From positions 62,001-126,000 of the forward strand of contig CATKHK010000029.1 of the NCBI GenBank assembly GCA_949751835.1: 64,000 nucleotides of DNA, written 5' to 3'. Below the pieces are notes generated by a model. That model was not told the DNA's origin. It saw nothing but the letters and a program-made list of their open reading frames with translations, and searched no databases. The translations under genes and the position numbers were made by a program. Shown here piece after piece: positions 21,419 through 30,138 of this stretch. Numbering within the stretch: position 1 is the stretch's first letter; each line of letters opens with the position of its first letter. Source of the stretch: Blepharisma japonicum (Eukaryota > Ciliophora > Heterotrichea > Heterotrichida > Blepharismidae).

Positions 21419-22423
21419 ATGGGAAATTGCAGAGCTTTACTTTTCAATTGTGACTCAAAGCCTGATGAAGAACCTCCAAAGGTCTCCAAAAGAAAAGTTT
21501 CTGAGCCAGCCAATGATGAAATAGAAATAAATGTTACAGCAAAGCCAATTCAGAATGCTGCACCACCTCCTGAGAAATCTCCTCCAATTATACAGTCAGT
21601 AGCCCGAGGATATATTGCAAGAAAAGAGCTCAGGTCTTTAAAATCCAAAAATAATGAAAATCCTAAAGTACTGAAAATACGCGGAGCAGCTATACTTCCA
21701 TTAGATGAGCCAGGAGTTGAATGAGTTGAAGAATTCATTATTGGAGAATCCAAATACTCTGGACAAATGAAAAATGGGAAGCGCCACGGGCTTGGAACTC
21801 AAATAAGCCCTGACAATACAACATATGAAGGACTATGACTTAACGATCAAGCAAATGGGCTCGGAAGATTAATACATATAGAGCAAGATGTATATGAAGG
21901 GGAGTGAAAAAATGACAAAATAAATGGGTTTGGAGAATATACCAATAAAAACGGCGCTAAATATATTGGAGAATGAAAAGATGATAAACAAGATGGAAAT
22001 GGCATTGAAATATGGCCTGATGGCGCGAGATATGAAGGCAACTATGCAAATGGGAAAAAAAATGGTAAAGGGAAACTGAATTTTGCAGATGGGGCAAGAT
22101 ATCAAGGGACTTTTAAAAATAATGAAATTTCTGGATCCGGGATATATTATTGGCCAGATGGAAGGATATATGATGGCCAGTGGGAAGCTAATAAAATGCA
22201 TGGGCAAGGTGAATTAAGGTGAACTGATGGAAGAAAGTACATTGGAAGTTATGTAAATGATAAAAAAGAAGGGACTGGCACTTTTTGTTGGCCAGATGGC
22301 AAAGTTTATGTGGGAGAATGGAAAAATGGAAAACAGAATGGAATAGGAGAGACAGGACACATAGATGGGCCGAAGAGAAAAGGTGAATTTAAGGATGGAA
22401 AAAGAATAAAGTGGTGCGATTAG
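21419..22423 (+). CDS. MORN-repeat protein with IQ motif and acylated N-terminus
   Basis: 334 residues, read through five TGA (Trp). The N-terminus [11 protein letters not shown] has Gly2 for myristoylation and Cys4 for palmitoylation. An IQ-like motif ([15 protein letters not shown]) lies near residue 60. From about 115 to 320 there are about nine MORN repeats ([45 protein letters not shown]). It shares signal, IQ motif and MORN order with the gene at 7536-8456, so the two are paralogs. A membrane-bound scaffold at the cell cortex, regulated by calmodulin, fits the domains. Confidence 0.88.
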
Positions 22424-22564
22424 TAAATTATTTTTTAAATTTTATATTAGAACTGCCTCTTTAATTAATGAAAACTCTTTCCAATAATATTCGCATCATA
22501 TTTAATCTACTTTTATCTTAAAATATTGTTCTAGATATTCAAATAAAAATTAAAACTATTAAAA

Positions 22565-23791
22565 TTATGGAGCGAAACTAACTGCTGCTGCAGCTCTTTC
22601 ATTATCAATTTTTTCAATAAGATCTCCTACATATCTCTTTGAAAACGCCAAGATTTCTCCCATAGTAACAGAATCAATGCTCTCTCTACTATTCACTTTA
22701 GAAAGCCTGCTTGAGCCAATTCTAGACGATGAACTTCTAGATGCAGAGCTTTTTGGAGCTTGAAATTGGTCAATGAAATTTAAATCTTCTCTGTCACTAT
22801 CACTTTCATAGTCCAGCATATCACTTGTAAAAGTTCTCCTATCCACAAAAGTTTGGCCAGGGAATATTTGGTTGAATAAAGCCATCCTGTCTTCAAGATC
22901 CAGCCCATATAGATTTTCTGCTTTTATTTTTTCTTCAGCAGTTACATGCTCATTATCAAGCGATCTTAGTTGTGGCAATTTATAAGCCACTCTTAGCCTA
23001 TACATTTGTTTTTCTACGACTGGATTCTCTGTTAAATCGATATCACTCAGGAGTGCTAAATCAACGATTGGACTAAGGCTATTTACTTTTCTGATCCCAT
23101 TTCCTCTGAGCAGTAAGGTCATTAAGCTTTCTGATTCTTCTAAACCTCTTAAACTTGAGATTTGGTTATATGAGAGATCAAGAATCCTCAAATTAATCAA
23201 ACCTTGCAGCCCAGCTCCAATTTTTGAAATTTGATTGTGGGCTAAGTACAATTGTTGGATGCTCAAAGGCAAGCCCGAAATATAGGTAATTTTGTTTTCA
23301 TTGAGAGATAAAAACTGAAGATTTGGCAGCTCATCAATGCCAGTTATTTCTGAAATTGAATTTTGGTCCAATTTCATTATTTGTATATATTTATGTCGCT
23401 TTAAATTGCCCATGCTTGTCAATAAATTCGTTGAATAGTCTACATACAAAAGATTTTGTGGGGCATCAAAATCTAGCAGCTTCGTGAGTTTATTATTGGC
23501 TGCTCCAAGAGTTAGTAGATGTTTAATTGATGAGAGCGATCTGAGGCTTGTAATTCGGTTTTTTGATACATCAATGTGCTGTAAATGAATAAATTTCTCA
23601 ACTCCCTAAATAAATGTTACAGCAATAGATGTCAAGTTTTGATCTTTTAAGCTTAAATGCAAATAAGCATATTCGCCAGTTTCGCATGGGCCTAAATGGC
23701 TTAATCCGCTTTTAATAGCGTCTTCTTCTACGACTTGTTTAGCAGATTTGGTACTCCTCATAGAATTCCTCAAGTTTACAGCAGTTTTCAT
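22565..23791 (-). CDS. Leucine-rich repeat protein, LRRC23-like (axonemal), one mini-intron
   Basis: Exon 1 (23791-23621) and exon 2 (23605-22565) join to 403 residues. The start of the LRR domain (YAYLHLSLKDQNLTSIAG, then HLQHIDVSKNRITSL) spans the splice and matches the opening of LRRC23-type proteins. About eight LRRs of the short SDS22 type follow (LQFLSLNENKITYISGL, NLRILDLSYNQISSLRGL), then a cap with LPQLRSLDNEHVTAEEK. The C-terminus is acidic and Ser-rich (SASRSSSSRIGSSRLSK). LRRC23 is a radial-spoke component in cilia. The ortholog call is by pattern; another SDS22-like protein is possible. Confidence 0.8.
23606..23620 (-). other. 15-nt spliceosomal intron
   Basis: On the minus strand it reads GTAACATTTATTTAG, with an in-frame TAG at its end. 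Removal joins SIA to GVEKFIHL within the first leucine-rich repeats. Branch A at position 10. Confidence 0.85.
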
Positions 23792-24335
23792 TTATATGAA
23801 ATTTTTATACTAACTCAGAATATATAGTCATTATTTATAGCATAAAAATTTTTTGAAGAGATTTTTTATTAAAATTCTTGGCAAATAAAAAATAGATTCT
23901 AAATTTTTTTCAAGAATTGGGAAATAAAAGTAATATTGAGATCAATTTTAAGGAATTAAAGATATGTATCATGCTCGTTTTCAAAGTAAACCAAGGTGGA
24001 GTTGAATTTAATTTTAATAATGTATAGCTATTATACGTAAGAATTTTTTCTTTTAACTTTTAATTCTTCATTTTAACGATTCTCAATAGTTTACTGCATT
24101 TCCTATTTTTTATTAGTGGAATGCCTGACATATTCCATTTAATTATTTTTAATTGAAACAGTTTTTCGATATCATTTAATTTAGCTCTGCGAAAGGGATT
24201 GAATATATTCATATAAATTTCTATAGGGTTTTTTAAGTAAAACGTCAGTAATTTCTTCAGCCACATTTTCCCAAAGATGAAAAATAAACTATATTATAAA
24301 CAGTCAAATATAAAAATAATAATAATCTGATTAAG
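23792..24335. other. Intergenic spacer, no convincing gene
   Basis: Divergent promoter region between the LRR gene and the kinase. A 68-codon minus-strand open stretch (24266-24060) exists but has no recognisable features and base composition like its surroundings. Confidence 0.45.
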
Positions 24336-25400
24336 ATGGGAAGCGCATCATGCAGTCATATTATTGATATGCCTGTAGACTCACGACTAGCCTACACGTA
24401 CAAGATTGGAAAGCAAATTAGTACTGGCAATTTTGGAATTGTGAGACAAGCCTCCTTATTAAACGATCCGTCTCAGACATTTGCCATAAAAACTCTGCAA
24501 AAATCCAAGATAACAGCCCATCCAAACTATTCATTCCAAGAAATCGACATCATGAAGAAGCTGAATCATCCAAATATCGTGAAGCTTTATGATGTAATAG
24601 AAGAGCCAAGCTGTTACCATTTAGTAATGGAATATTGTTCAGGTGGCGAACTTTATGACAAAATTTCTGCTCAAGGAAATCTTGACGAATTAGAGACTAA
24701 GTGCCTAATAAGGCAAATCCTTCTAGCAGTAAATCACTTGCATTTTAACGGAATCATTCACAGAGATCTAAAACCAGAAAATTTTTTATTTGAAGCGGAT
24801 CAACTCAAACTTATCGATTTTGGGCTGTCTACTTTTTATACGAGTGGGATGATGAAGGCTATGGTCGGATCACCAAACTATGTCTCACCAGAAGTTTTGA
24901 AAAGTAAATACGACTACAAATGTGATATCTGGGCAATTGGTGTGATTACTTATGTTATGCTCTCGGGGAATTTTCCTTTTTATGGAAAGAGCAATAAAGA
25001 AATTTTTTCTAAAATAATCGCAGGGGATTATCGATTTACTGAATCTCCCTGGCATAATGTAAGTTCTTGCGCCAAAAATTTCATCAGACAACTTTTAGTT
25101 GTCAAGCCTAAAAAGCGTTTATCTGCATTTCAGGCACTAAACCACCCATGGCTCCAACAAGTGCCTAAATATGTAATAAATTCAAAATTCTTGTTATCTC
25201 TGAAACAGTATAACTCAGCATGTTCCTTTAAAAAAGAACTATTAAGTTTGCTTGCCCGATATTTGAAATCGAATAAGATTTCAGATCTGAATCAAATATT
25301 CTTTCAAATAAATGAATCTTGTAGCGGGCTTATTACATTTGAAGAATTATCGAGCTCTCTGGAAACAGTGGATTCAAGACTTCTTTGTTATTTAGAATAA
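24336..25400 (+). CDS. CDPK-like Ser/Thr kinase without intact EF hands
   Basis: 354 residues. The N-terminus MGSASCSHI fits dual myristoylation and palmitoylation. The kinase domain (about 20-280) has FAIKTL (Lys), HRDLKPEN, DFG and SPEVL, with the glycine loop lacking its first Gly (ISTGNFG). The typical CDPK junction follows (NHPWLQQ, then a KQYNSACSFKKELLSLLARYL autoinhibitory-type helix). Only one EF-like stretch remains, with a loop NESCSGLITFEE that lacks the Asp at position 1. The protein stops at TAA 25398; CDPKs normally carry four EF hands over about 150 more residues. It is complete in frame, with no splice site that would extend it. Confidence 0.85.
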   Translation: MGSASCSHIIDMPVDSRLAYTYKIGKQISTGNFGIVRQASLLNDPSQTFAIKTLQKSKITAHPNYSFQEIDIMKKLNHPNIVKLYDVIEEPSCYHLVMEYCSGGELYDKISAQGNLDELETKCLIRQILLAVNHLHFNGIIHRDLKPENFLFEADQLKLIDFGLSTFYTSGMMKAMVGSPNYVSPEVLKSKYDYKCDIWAIGVITYVMLSGNFPFYGKSNKEIFSKIIAGDYRFTESPWHNVSSCAKNFIRQLLVVKPKKRLSAFQALNHPWLQQVPKYVINSKFLLSLKQYNSACSFKKELLSLLARYLKSNKISDLNQIFFQINESCSGLITFEELSSSLETVDSRLLCYLE

Positions 25401-25975
25401 TTTTGCTAAAATTTATTACAACTTGGGCTCACTAAAAGCCTGCCCTTATATTTATAAAGTAAAAACAGTTATAAGAAATAAGTTATAAAAATAGATGGAA
25501 AAGGATAGATGCTATGAAAAAGCTTAGTTTTAAAAAGGAAATTAATAATTACTTTTCCTCATTTAAATTTGAACAAAATATTGATGAATTTTTATTTTTG
25601 GGTAAATATTCAAGAAGCAAGCTCTTTATTTTCCTCATTTGAACTTCGAGAGATATGATTATTCGACTTTTTGAAGCCAAGACAAGGCAATGATTAGCAG
25701 TTAAATTTATTTATGATTGTCAATATTAATATTGAGTAGCAATAGAAGCAAATTTATAACTTAAAAGAGCAAAGCAGTAGATTTGTGATATTTATGCCAA
25801 TATTTTATTAATTGATTTATAATAAAATGCTGCAAATCAATTATATTGAATTTTCATATATAAACTTCAAGACTGGGCGATTATCTAGAATGGGTAAGCA
25901 AGCATACTGAAATAAGTCTATCAAAATTAATTTTAATCATATTTTACTTTAAAGTTTAATCTTCAAAAATCTTAA
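25401..25975. other. Intergenic spacer, no supported gene
   Basis: About 575 AT-rich bases between convergent genes. A 62-codon frame opens at 25509 if TGA is Trp, but nothing in it is recognisable. No RNA gene or repeat seen. Confidence 0.45.
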
Positions 25976-26569
25976 TTATGAGTTGTCCAACTCTGTTCTA
26001 ATATTTCCGAACTTCTTCTTTAGCAGCGATCTTCTATAATTACTGCCTCCTTTCGTCATGGTATACATTTTTGGTCTTAGCTCGGTGAAGCTCTTAACAA
26101 AATGCTCCTTTTCTTTATTCGTTAATAAAGGTACTTCCTTACCTCTAAGCTCTCTTAGCCCTTTATTAATGATCTTTTTATAACTACTCACTTCTCGCTC
26201 AAAGCTTTCGTTGAAATCTTTCTCAAAATTATAAATTTCAGGCCTTGTCACATTTAAACTACGATCAGTGCTTTTCGCCCTAAGAGGTGAATCATTTGGT
26301 AATGGACAAGTCCTATTGTACCCTCGAAAAGTAATAAGCTTTTCCTTATTCCTTGTAGGAGAGCCCTCATATAATGAGTCAAATTTTAAAGGAGATCGTT
26401 CAAAATTATTTCTCATTTTAATAGTTTCTGAACGCTGAGGCACTACGGCTCGATGAGATTTTAATCTCCTCTTATTTTTGAGAAATATTTTACTGATATT
26501 CTTTGGCACAATTTTTTCCCATTGAGGAAGAGGAACGGATAAACCACTTTTGGACAAGGTTCTAATCAT
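25976..26569 (-). CDS. Basic protein, unknown
   Basis: 197 residues, MIRTLSKSGLSVPLPQWEK to the stop at 25976. It is strongly basic, with several Arg/Lys clusters (KNKRRLKSHRAVV, RRSLLKKKFGNIR) and Ser-Pro sites in the first half. A predicted helical segment (SFEREVSSYKKIINKGLRE) sits near 125-145. No family recognised. It lies 108 bp downstream of the DNA polymerase gene on the same strand. Long frame, ATG start and clean stop support it as real. Confidence 0.65.
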   Translation of the reverse strand: MIRTLSKSGLSVPLPQWEKIVPKNISKIFLKNKRRLKSHRAVVPQRSETIKMRNNFERSPLKFDSLYEGSPTRNKEKLITFRGYNRTCPLPNDSPLRAKSTDRSLNVTRPEIYNFEKDFNESFEREVSSYKKIINKGLRELRGKEVPLLTNKEKEHFVKSFTELRPKMYTMTKGGSNYRRSLLKKKFGNIRTELDNS

Positions 26570-26677
26570 ATATAATATAATTCATTAATTATTACAATTA
26601 TTTTTATTTCAGAGCTGATAAAAGTGTTTCAAGTAAGTAATTTCTATGAAATATAAATAATAAACATTATTGAGGAA

Positions 26678-28330
26678 TTAGATGTCTCTTTCTTCTGGAG
26701 TTTTGTAGGGCATCCCAAACAGTTGGAAAATGTCTTCTTCTGTATAGCAGACTACATTGCTAGTTCCTATGACTGTTTCCCCATTACTTCTAATTGCAGG
26801 GAAAATACCTTCATCTGAAAGTCGAAAACCCTTTGATTTTGCAAACCATCTCAAGCTTCTATTAAATTGTGCAGAACCAGTAAAGTGCAGTAATGCCCAA
26901 GCATAAAATCTTCTTGGATATATTTTGATATCTAACCTTCTATGCAGACCTCCTGGAAGCATAGCGACTCCTTCAAAAGAAGAATTATCATGTTTTCTAA
27001 CAACTTCTTCATCAGATATTACCAGCTGATGAGTGGCCAAGCCAATTTCGAACAGTTTCTCAATGAGCTTTGTCAGAAATCCTTGGTGAGGTTGCATATC
27101 TTCAAAAGTCATTAAAATGTCGACATCTCCACACGTTTCTTTTCCTCTTCTATATGAGCCGCATGAAATTGCTGTCAGCTCTCTTCCATTTGCAAGTTCT
27201 TTTGCTACCCCTTCGACGATTTCTGTTATTTTTTGGACTTCTGCTCTTGGAATCCTATTTAGAAATTCTTCATAAAATTCAAGACCAATTCTTTGGTTTT
27301 CATTCAAAAATGATGGGGGATTTTGTTTGATTTGGGCGACTGATTTATAACCTAAACCAATTAACTTGTCAGAAGCAGAAGGCCCTACCCCCCATATTTT
27401 CCCAAATTCATCTAATAATTTTAATCTACCTTGCTCTTTCATTGCTTCTACTCTCCTCAAAGTCCCAGTTTCCAATATTTCAATGATTTTTTTTTGGATT
27501 TTTGGTCCAATTTTGTCTATCCCTTTCACTTGTTCTGGTTCTGTTATTTTTTGAGGATAATCTTTTATTTTAGCTACAGCATAGCGATAAGCAAACTTCC
27601 TGCCTTTATCTTTTAATAGCTCATAATATTTCATAAGTTCCTCTAAAATATTTGTGATATGCTCATTATGGTTAATTCCATAAGACCTTGCCTTAAAATA
27701 AGTATATTGTTTTAAACTTGAATATCTTTCATTTAATTTTTTGTTTTGGTCATTAATAAACTTTGCTAATTCTTCTTGCTCCTCTTCTTCTTTGATTGCA
27801 TTTATCATTTCTTCAAAGCTTGGCTTTTGAGTTTCTTTTTGCTCATTATTCGTAGCGGCACTTTCATCATCAAAAATAGGTTGATTTAAAATACTGTGAA
27901 AGGACATATCGTTTTTCTTTGGGATTTTTGTGACTGGAACATCAATAAATTGTGGAGGGTCTTTATTTTTTGCTGGAAGAGCAATATCTGTTGAAGATGT
28001 AGGATTCTTAATGTCATTACTTGGCTGCCATTTGAATTGTTCTTCTGAGCATAAAGCTCTATGCTTTAATGACTCTGTTGCCCAGTCTTGAATTACTATA
28101 TGGCATTGTGGAAGTTCTTTAGTTTTTAATTTTTCTAATATTTTTGAAATAGGAGCATCTCTTGGTACAATTAAATGTGTAATAGATGACAAAATTTCAT
28201 TTGGTGACTTCAATATGACTCCGCCATTCTTTTCTATATTTTTTGAAATAATGTCTCTACTAATGTTAGTGAATCCTCCAAATCCTGAAAGTATGAGCGC
28301 TCTAACCCCCTGGAAAATGCTTTCATTCAT
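26678..28330 (-). CDS. Family X DNA polymerase with BRCT domain (Pol lambda/TdT type)
   Basis: 550 residues. A BRCT domain at about 5-97 contains IVIQDWATESL. An acidic linker with a coiled stretch follows, then the 8-kDa/fingers region with two helix-hairpin-helix motifs (VKGIDKIGPKIQKKI; KIWGVGPSASDKLI). The palm has SCGSYRRGKETCGDVDIL near 390-405 (two catalytic Asp) and RRLDIK near 467 (third Asp). The thumb has HFTGSAQFNRSLR, and the protein ends PYKTPEERDI, as Pol lambda does. It fills gaps during end joining and base excision repair. It sits about 9 kb from Ku70, another end-joining gene. All five Trp are UGG. Confidence 0.92.
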   Translation of the reverse strand: MNESIFQGVRALILSGFGGFTNISRDIISKNIEKNGGVILKSPNEILSSITHLIVPRDAPISKILEKLKTKELPQCHIVIQDWATESLKHRALCSEEQFKWQPSNDIKNPTSSTDIALPAKNKDPPQFIDVPVTKIPKKNDMSFHSILNQPIFDDESAATNNEQKETQKPSFEEMINAIKEEEEQEELAKFINDQNKKLNERYSSLKQYTYFKARSYGINHNEHITNILEELMKYYELLKDKGRKFAYRYAVAKIKDYPQKITEPEQVKGIDKIGPKIQKKIIEILETGTLRRVEAMKEQGRLKLLDEFGKIWGVGPSASDKLIGLGYKSVAQIKQNPPSFLNENQRIGLEFYEEFLNRIPRAEVQKITEIVEGVAKELANGRELTAISCGSYRRGKETCGDVDILMTFEDMQPHQGFLTKLIEKLFEIGLATHQLVISDEEVVRKHDNSSFEGVAMLPGGLHRRLDIKIYPRRFYAWALLHFTGSAQFNRSLRWFAKSKGFRLSDEGIFPAIRSNGETVIGTSNVVCYTEEDIFQLFGMPYKTPEERDI

Positions 28331-28759
28331 TCTCTATCCTATTTTTTGTATGCCATAAACAGAAATGGACAGACTCATTAAAAAAATTGCTGAGGTTTAT
28401 AGATTTTGTGCAATAAATCAAAAAATATCTTTGAATTTCCTTCAAAAATTCTTGGTTGAACAAGAAATCAGATAGCTTTTTTAATAAATTGCAGAATTGA
28501 GTTTTAGATGATAGTTAATGTTCTCCTAGCAAACTATACTTTACTCCTGCTTAAATTTAAGCAGAGTCTAGTCAAGATTACATAAAGCTGATATCAAATA
28601 GAAATATCAAGCCATCAATATCTCACTAATAGTGAGAATGCATTTCTCTAAGTATACACATTTATAATTTAACAGCTAATGACATAAATAAATTTCATTT
28701 AAGAACCCAAAGAGCCTATTTCAACTCATTTTCTTTTAATTTTAATATTAAAATATAAA
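28331..28759. other. Intergenic spacer, divergent promoters
   Basis: About 430 AT-rich bases between Pol X and the VPS9 gene. A 36-codon frame (28365-28475, MDRLIKKIAEVYRF) looks peptide-like but is too short to support. No repeat or RNA gene seen. Confidence 0.45.
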
Positions 28760-30073
28760 ATGATAGATTACAAGTCAAAAATAGAAGACTCAGAAATTCG
28801 CATGAGTAGCCCAGATGAAGAAAAGAAACGAATATATGCAAAAGACTCTCTTGATTTAACAGGAGATTACTCACCAAGAGGGTCTATTTCTTTTAGGACA
28901 GATATTTTATGCCCAGATTCTCCTGGCTGCCTACCCTATATAAAAATTGAGTTACCATTACAACAATCTCATACAAGCATTCTAAATCTTTTAACAAAAA
29001 TATCATCTAAAAAAGGCTTTGAGGTAACTGAAAGAAGCCCAAGTGCAATTACAGCAATTCACACTCCAAATAATAGATTTCAAAAATTCTTATGCTGTTG
29101 ATGGCCCAAAGAGAATTCTAACGAAGAAACATCTATAGTAAGAATACTAATTTGTATGGATGAAAGAAGAAATAAAAGAATTTTAGTAGCAAAAGGAATG
29201 TCAGGAGAAGAGAAGCCAGTTTCTAAACTCTTAAACTCCATTGAAAAATCAATAGACAAATTTTTAAGAACTCCTCAAAAGCACAATGAGACATATAATA
29301 AAATTGAATATGATGAAGAAGAGGAAAGCACGATGACTTGCAAAAATGAAAGCTCATCCTATTGCTTATTCCATAAAATCTTATCATCAGAATCCTATAC
29401 CCTTGGAAAATCTTTAAGTCAGTTTATTGATTCCTTCAAAAGCCAATACAGAAATCCCAATGAATCAGCTTTATTGTTACCACAGCCAATTGAATCAATA
29501 AAATTGCAGGTTGAAGAGACCGTTTATTCTCTATTCTCCCATTACAATTACGGAAGGAGTAGCACAGAAAAAATCATGATATACTGTAGACCATCAGTAG
29601 AAAAATATATTTATTCCAAGCTAATGCCCCACTTATTAGATATTTATAATGTAAAAACAGAAGAATTTGAGTCCAAACTGCAAAACACAAGAAGAGAATG
29701 TGAAGGAGTAAGCAACAGCGCAATAATGGAAAGATTAGATATTCCAACTAAACTGCGAATGGAAGATGAAAAAGAGCCTTATTCTGAAGCAACTTTACTA
29801 TTGAATAAGCTGCATAACTTTGGCACTCCGATAGAAAAATTGAACTGCCTTCTAAATATCATTGAAGCAATGAAAACTGAGGTAGTTGACTATTGAAAAG
29901 GCGAAGTAGAAATGGAATACATAGACGAAATAAAAGTACTGAAGTTTCTAGCAATCAAGAGTGATTCCATCGATTTAATGGGGCAAATTCATATGCTCTT
30001 CGACTATGTAGGCACTCGATCTGATAATGAGAAACGTATTTTATTGAATTTTGAAGAAGCGCTTCGATTTTAA
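28760..30073 (+). CDS. VPS9-domain protein (putative Rab5-family GEF)
   Basis: 437 residues, with three TGA read as Trp (29099, 29894 and others in that region). The N-terminal 130 residues have a compact block (LPYIKIELPLQQSHTSILNL) of unknown fold and a Cys-Cys-Trp-Trp patch. The C-terminal half fits a VPS9 domain: an AYKPMDK-like helix seen here as FGTPIEKLNCLLNIIEAM, then a YIDEIKVLKFLAIKSDSIDL helix in place of the DxFLPALIYIVLKGNP motif, then LMGQIHMLFDYVG. The usual Asp and Tyr of the catalytic groove are only partly recognisable, so activity is uncertain. VPS9 proteins load Rab5/Rab21 in endocytosis. Confidence 0.6.
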
Positions 30074-30138
30074 ATTACAAACTAGATCATGTGTAAGTCA
30101 TAGTAAAAAATAAAGTTTTTATAATTATTGGCTTATAA

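Noticed and set aside
24060-24266. 68-codon minus-strand open stretch with ATG
   Set aside because: No domain, signal or span; base composition equals the spacer; no support beyond length.
25509-25697. 62-codon frame open only with UGA as Trp
   Set aside because: Length is within chance for AT-rich DNA read with two stops; no recognisable feature.
28365-28475. 36-codon peptide-like frame starting MDRLIKKIAEVYRF
   Set aside because: Too short, no intron that extends it, nothing to compare it with.
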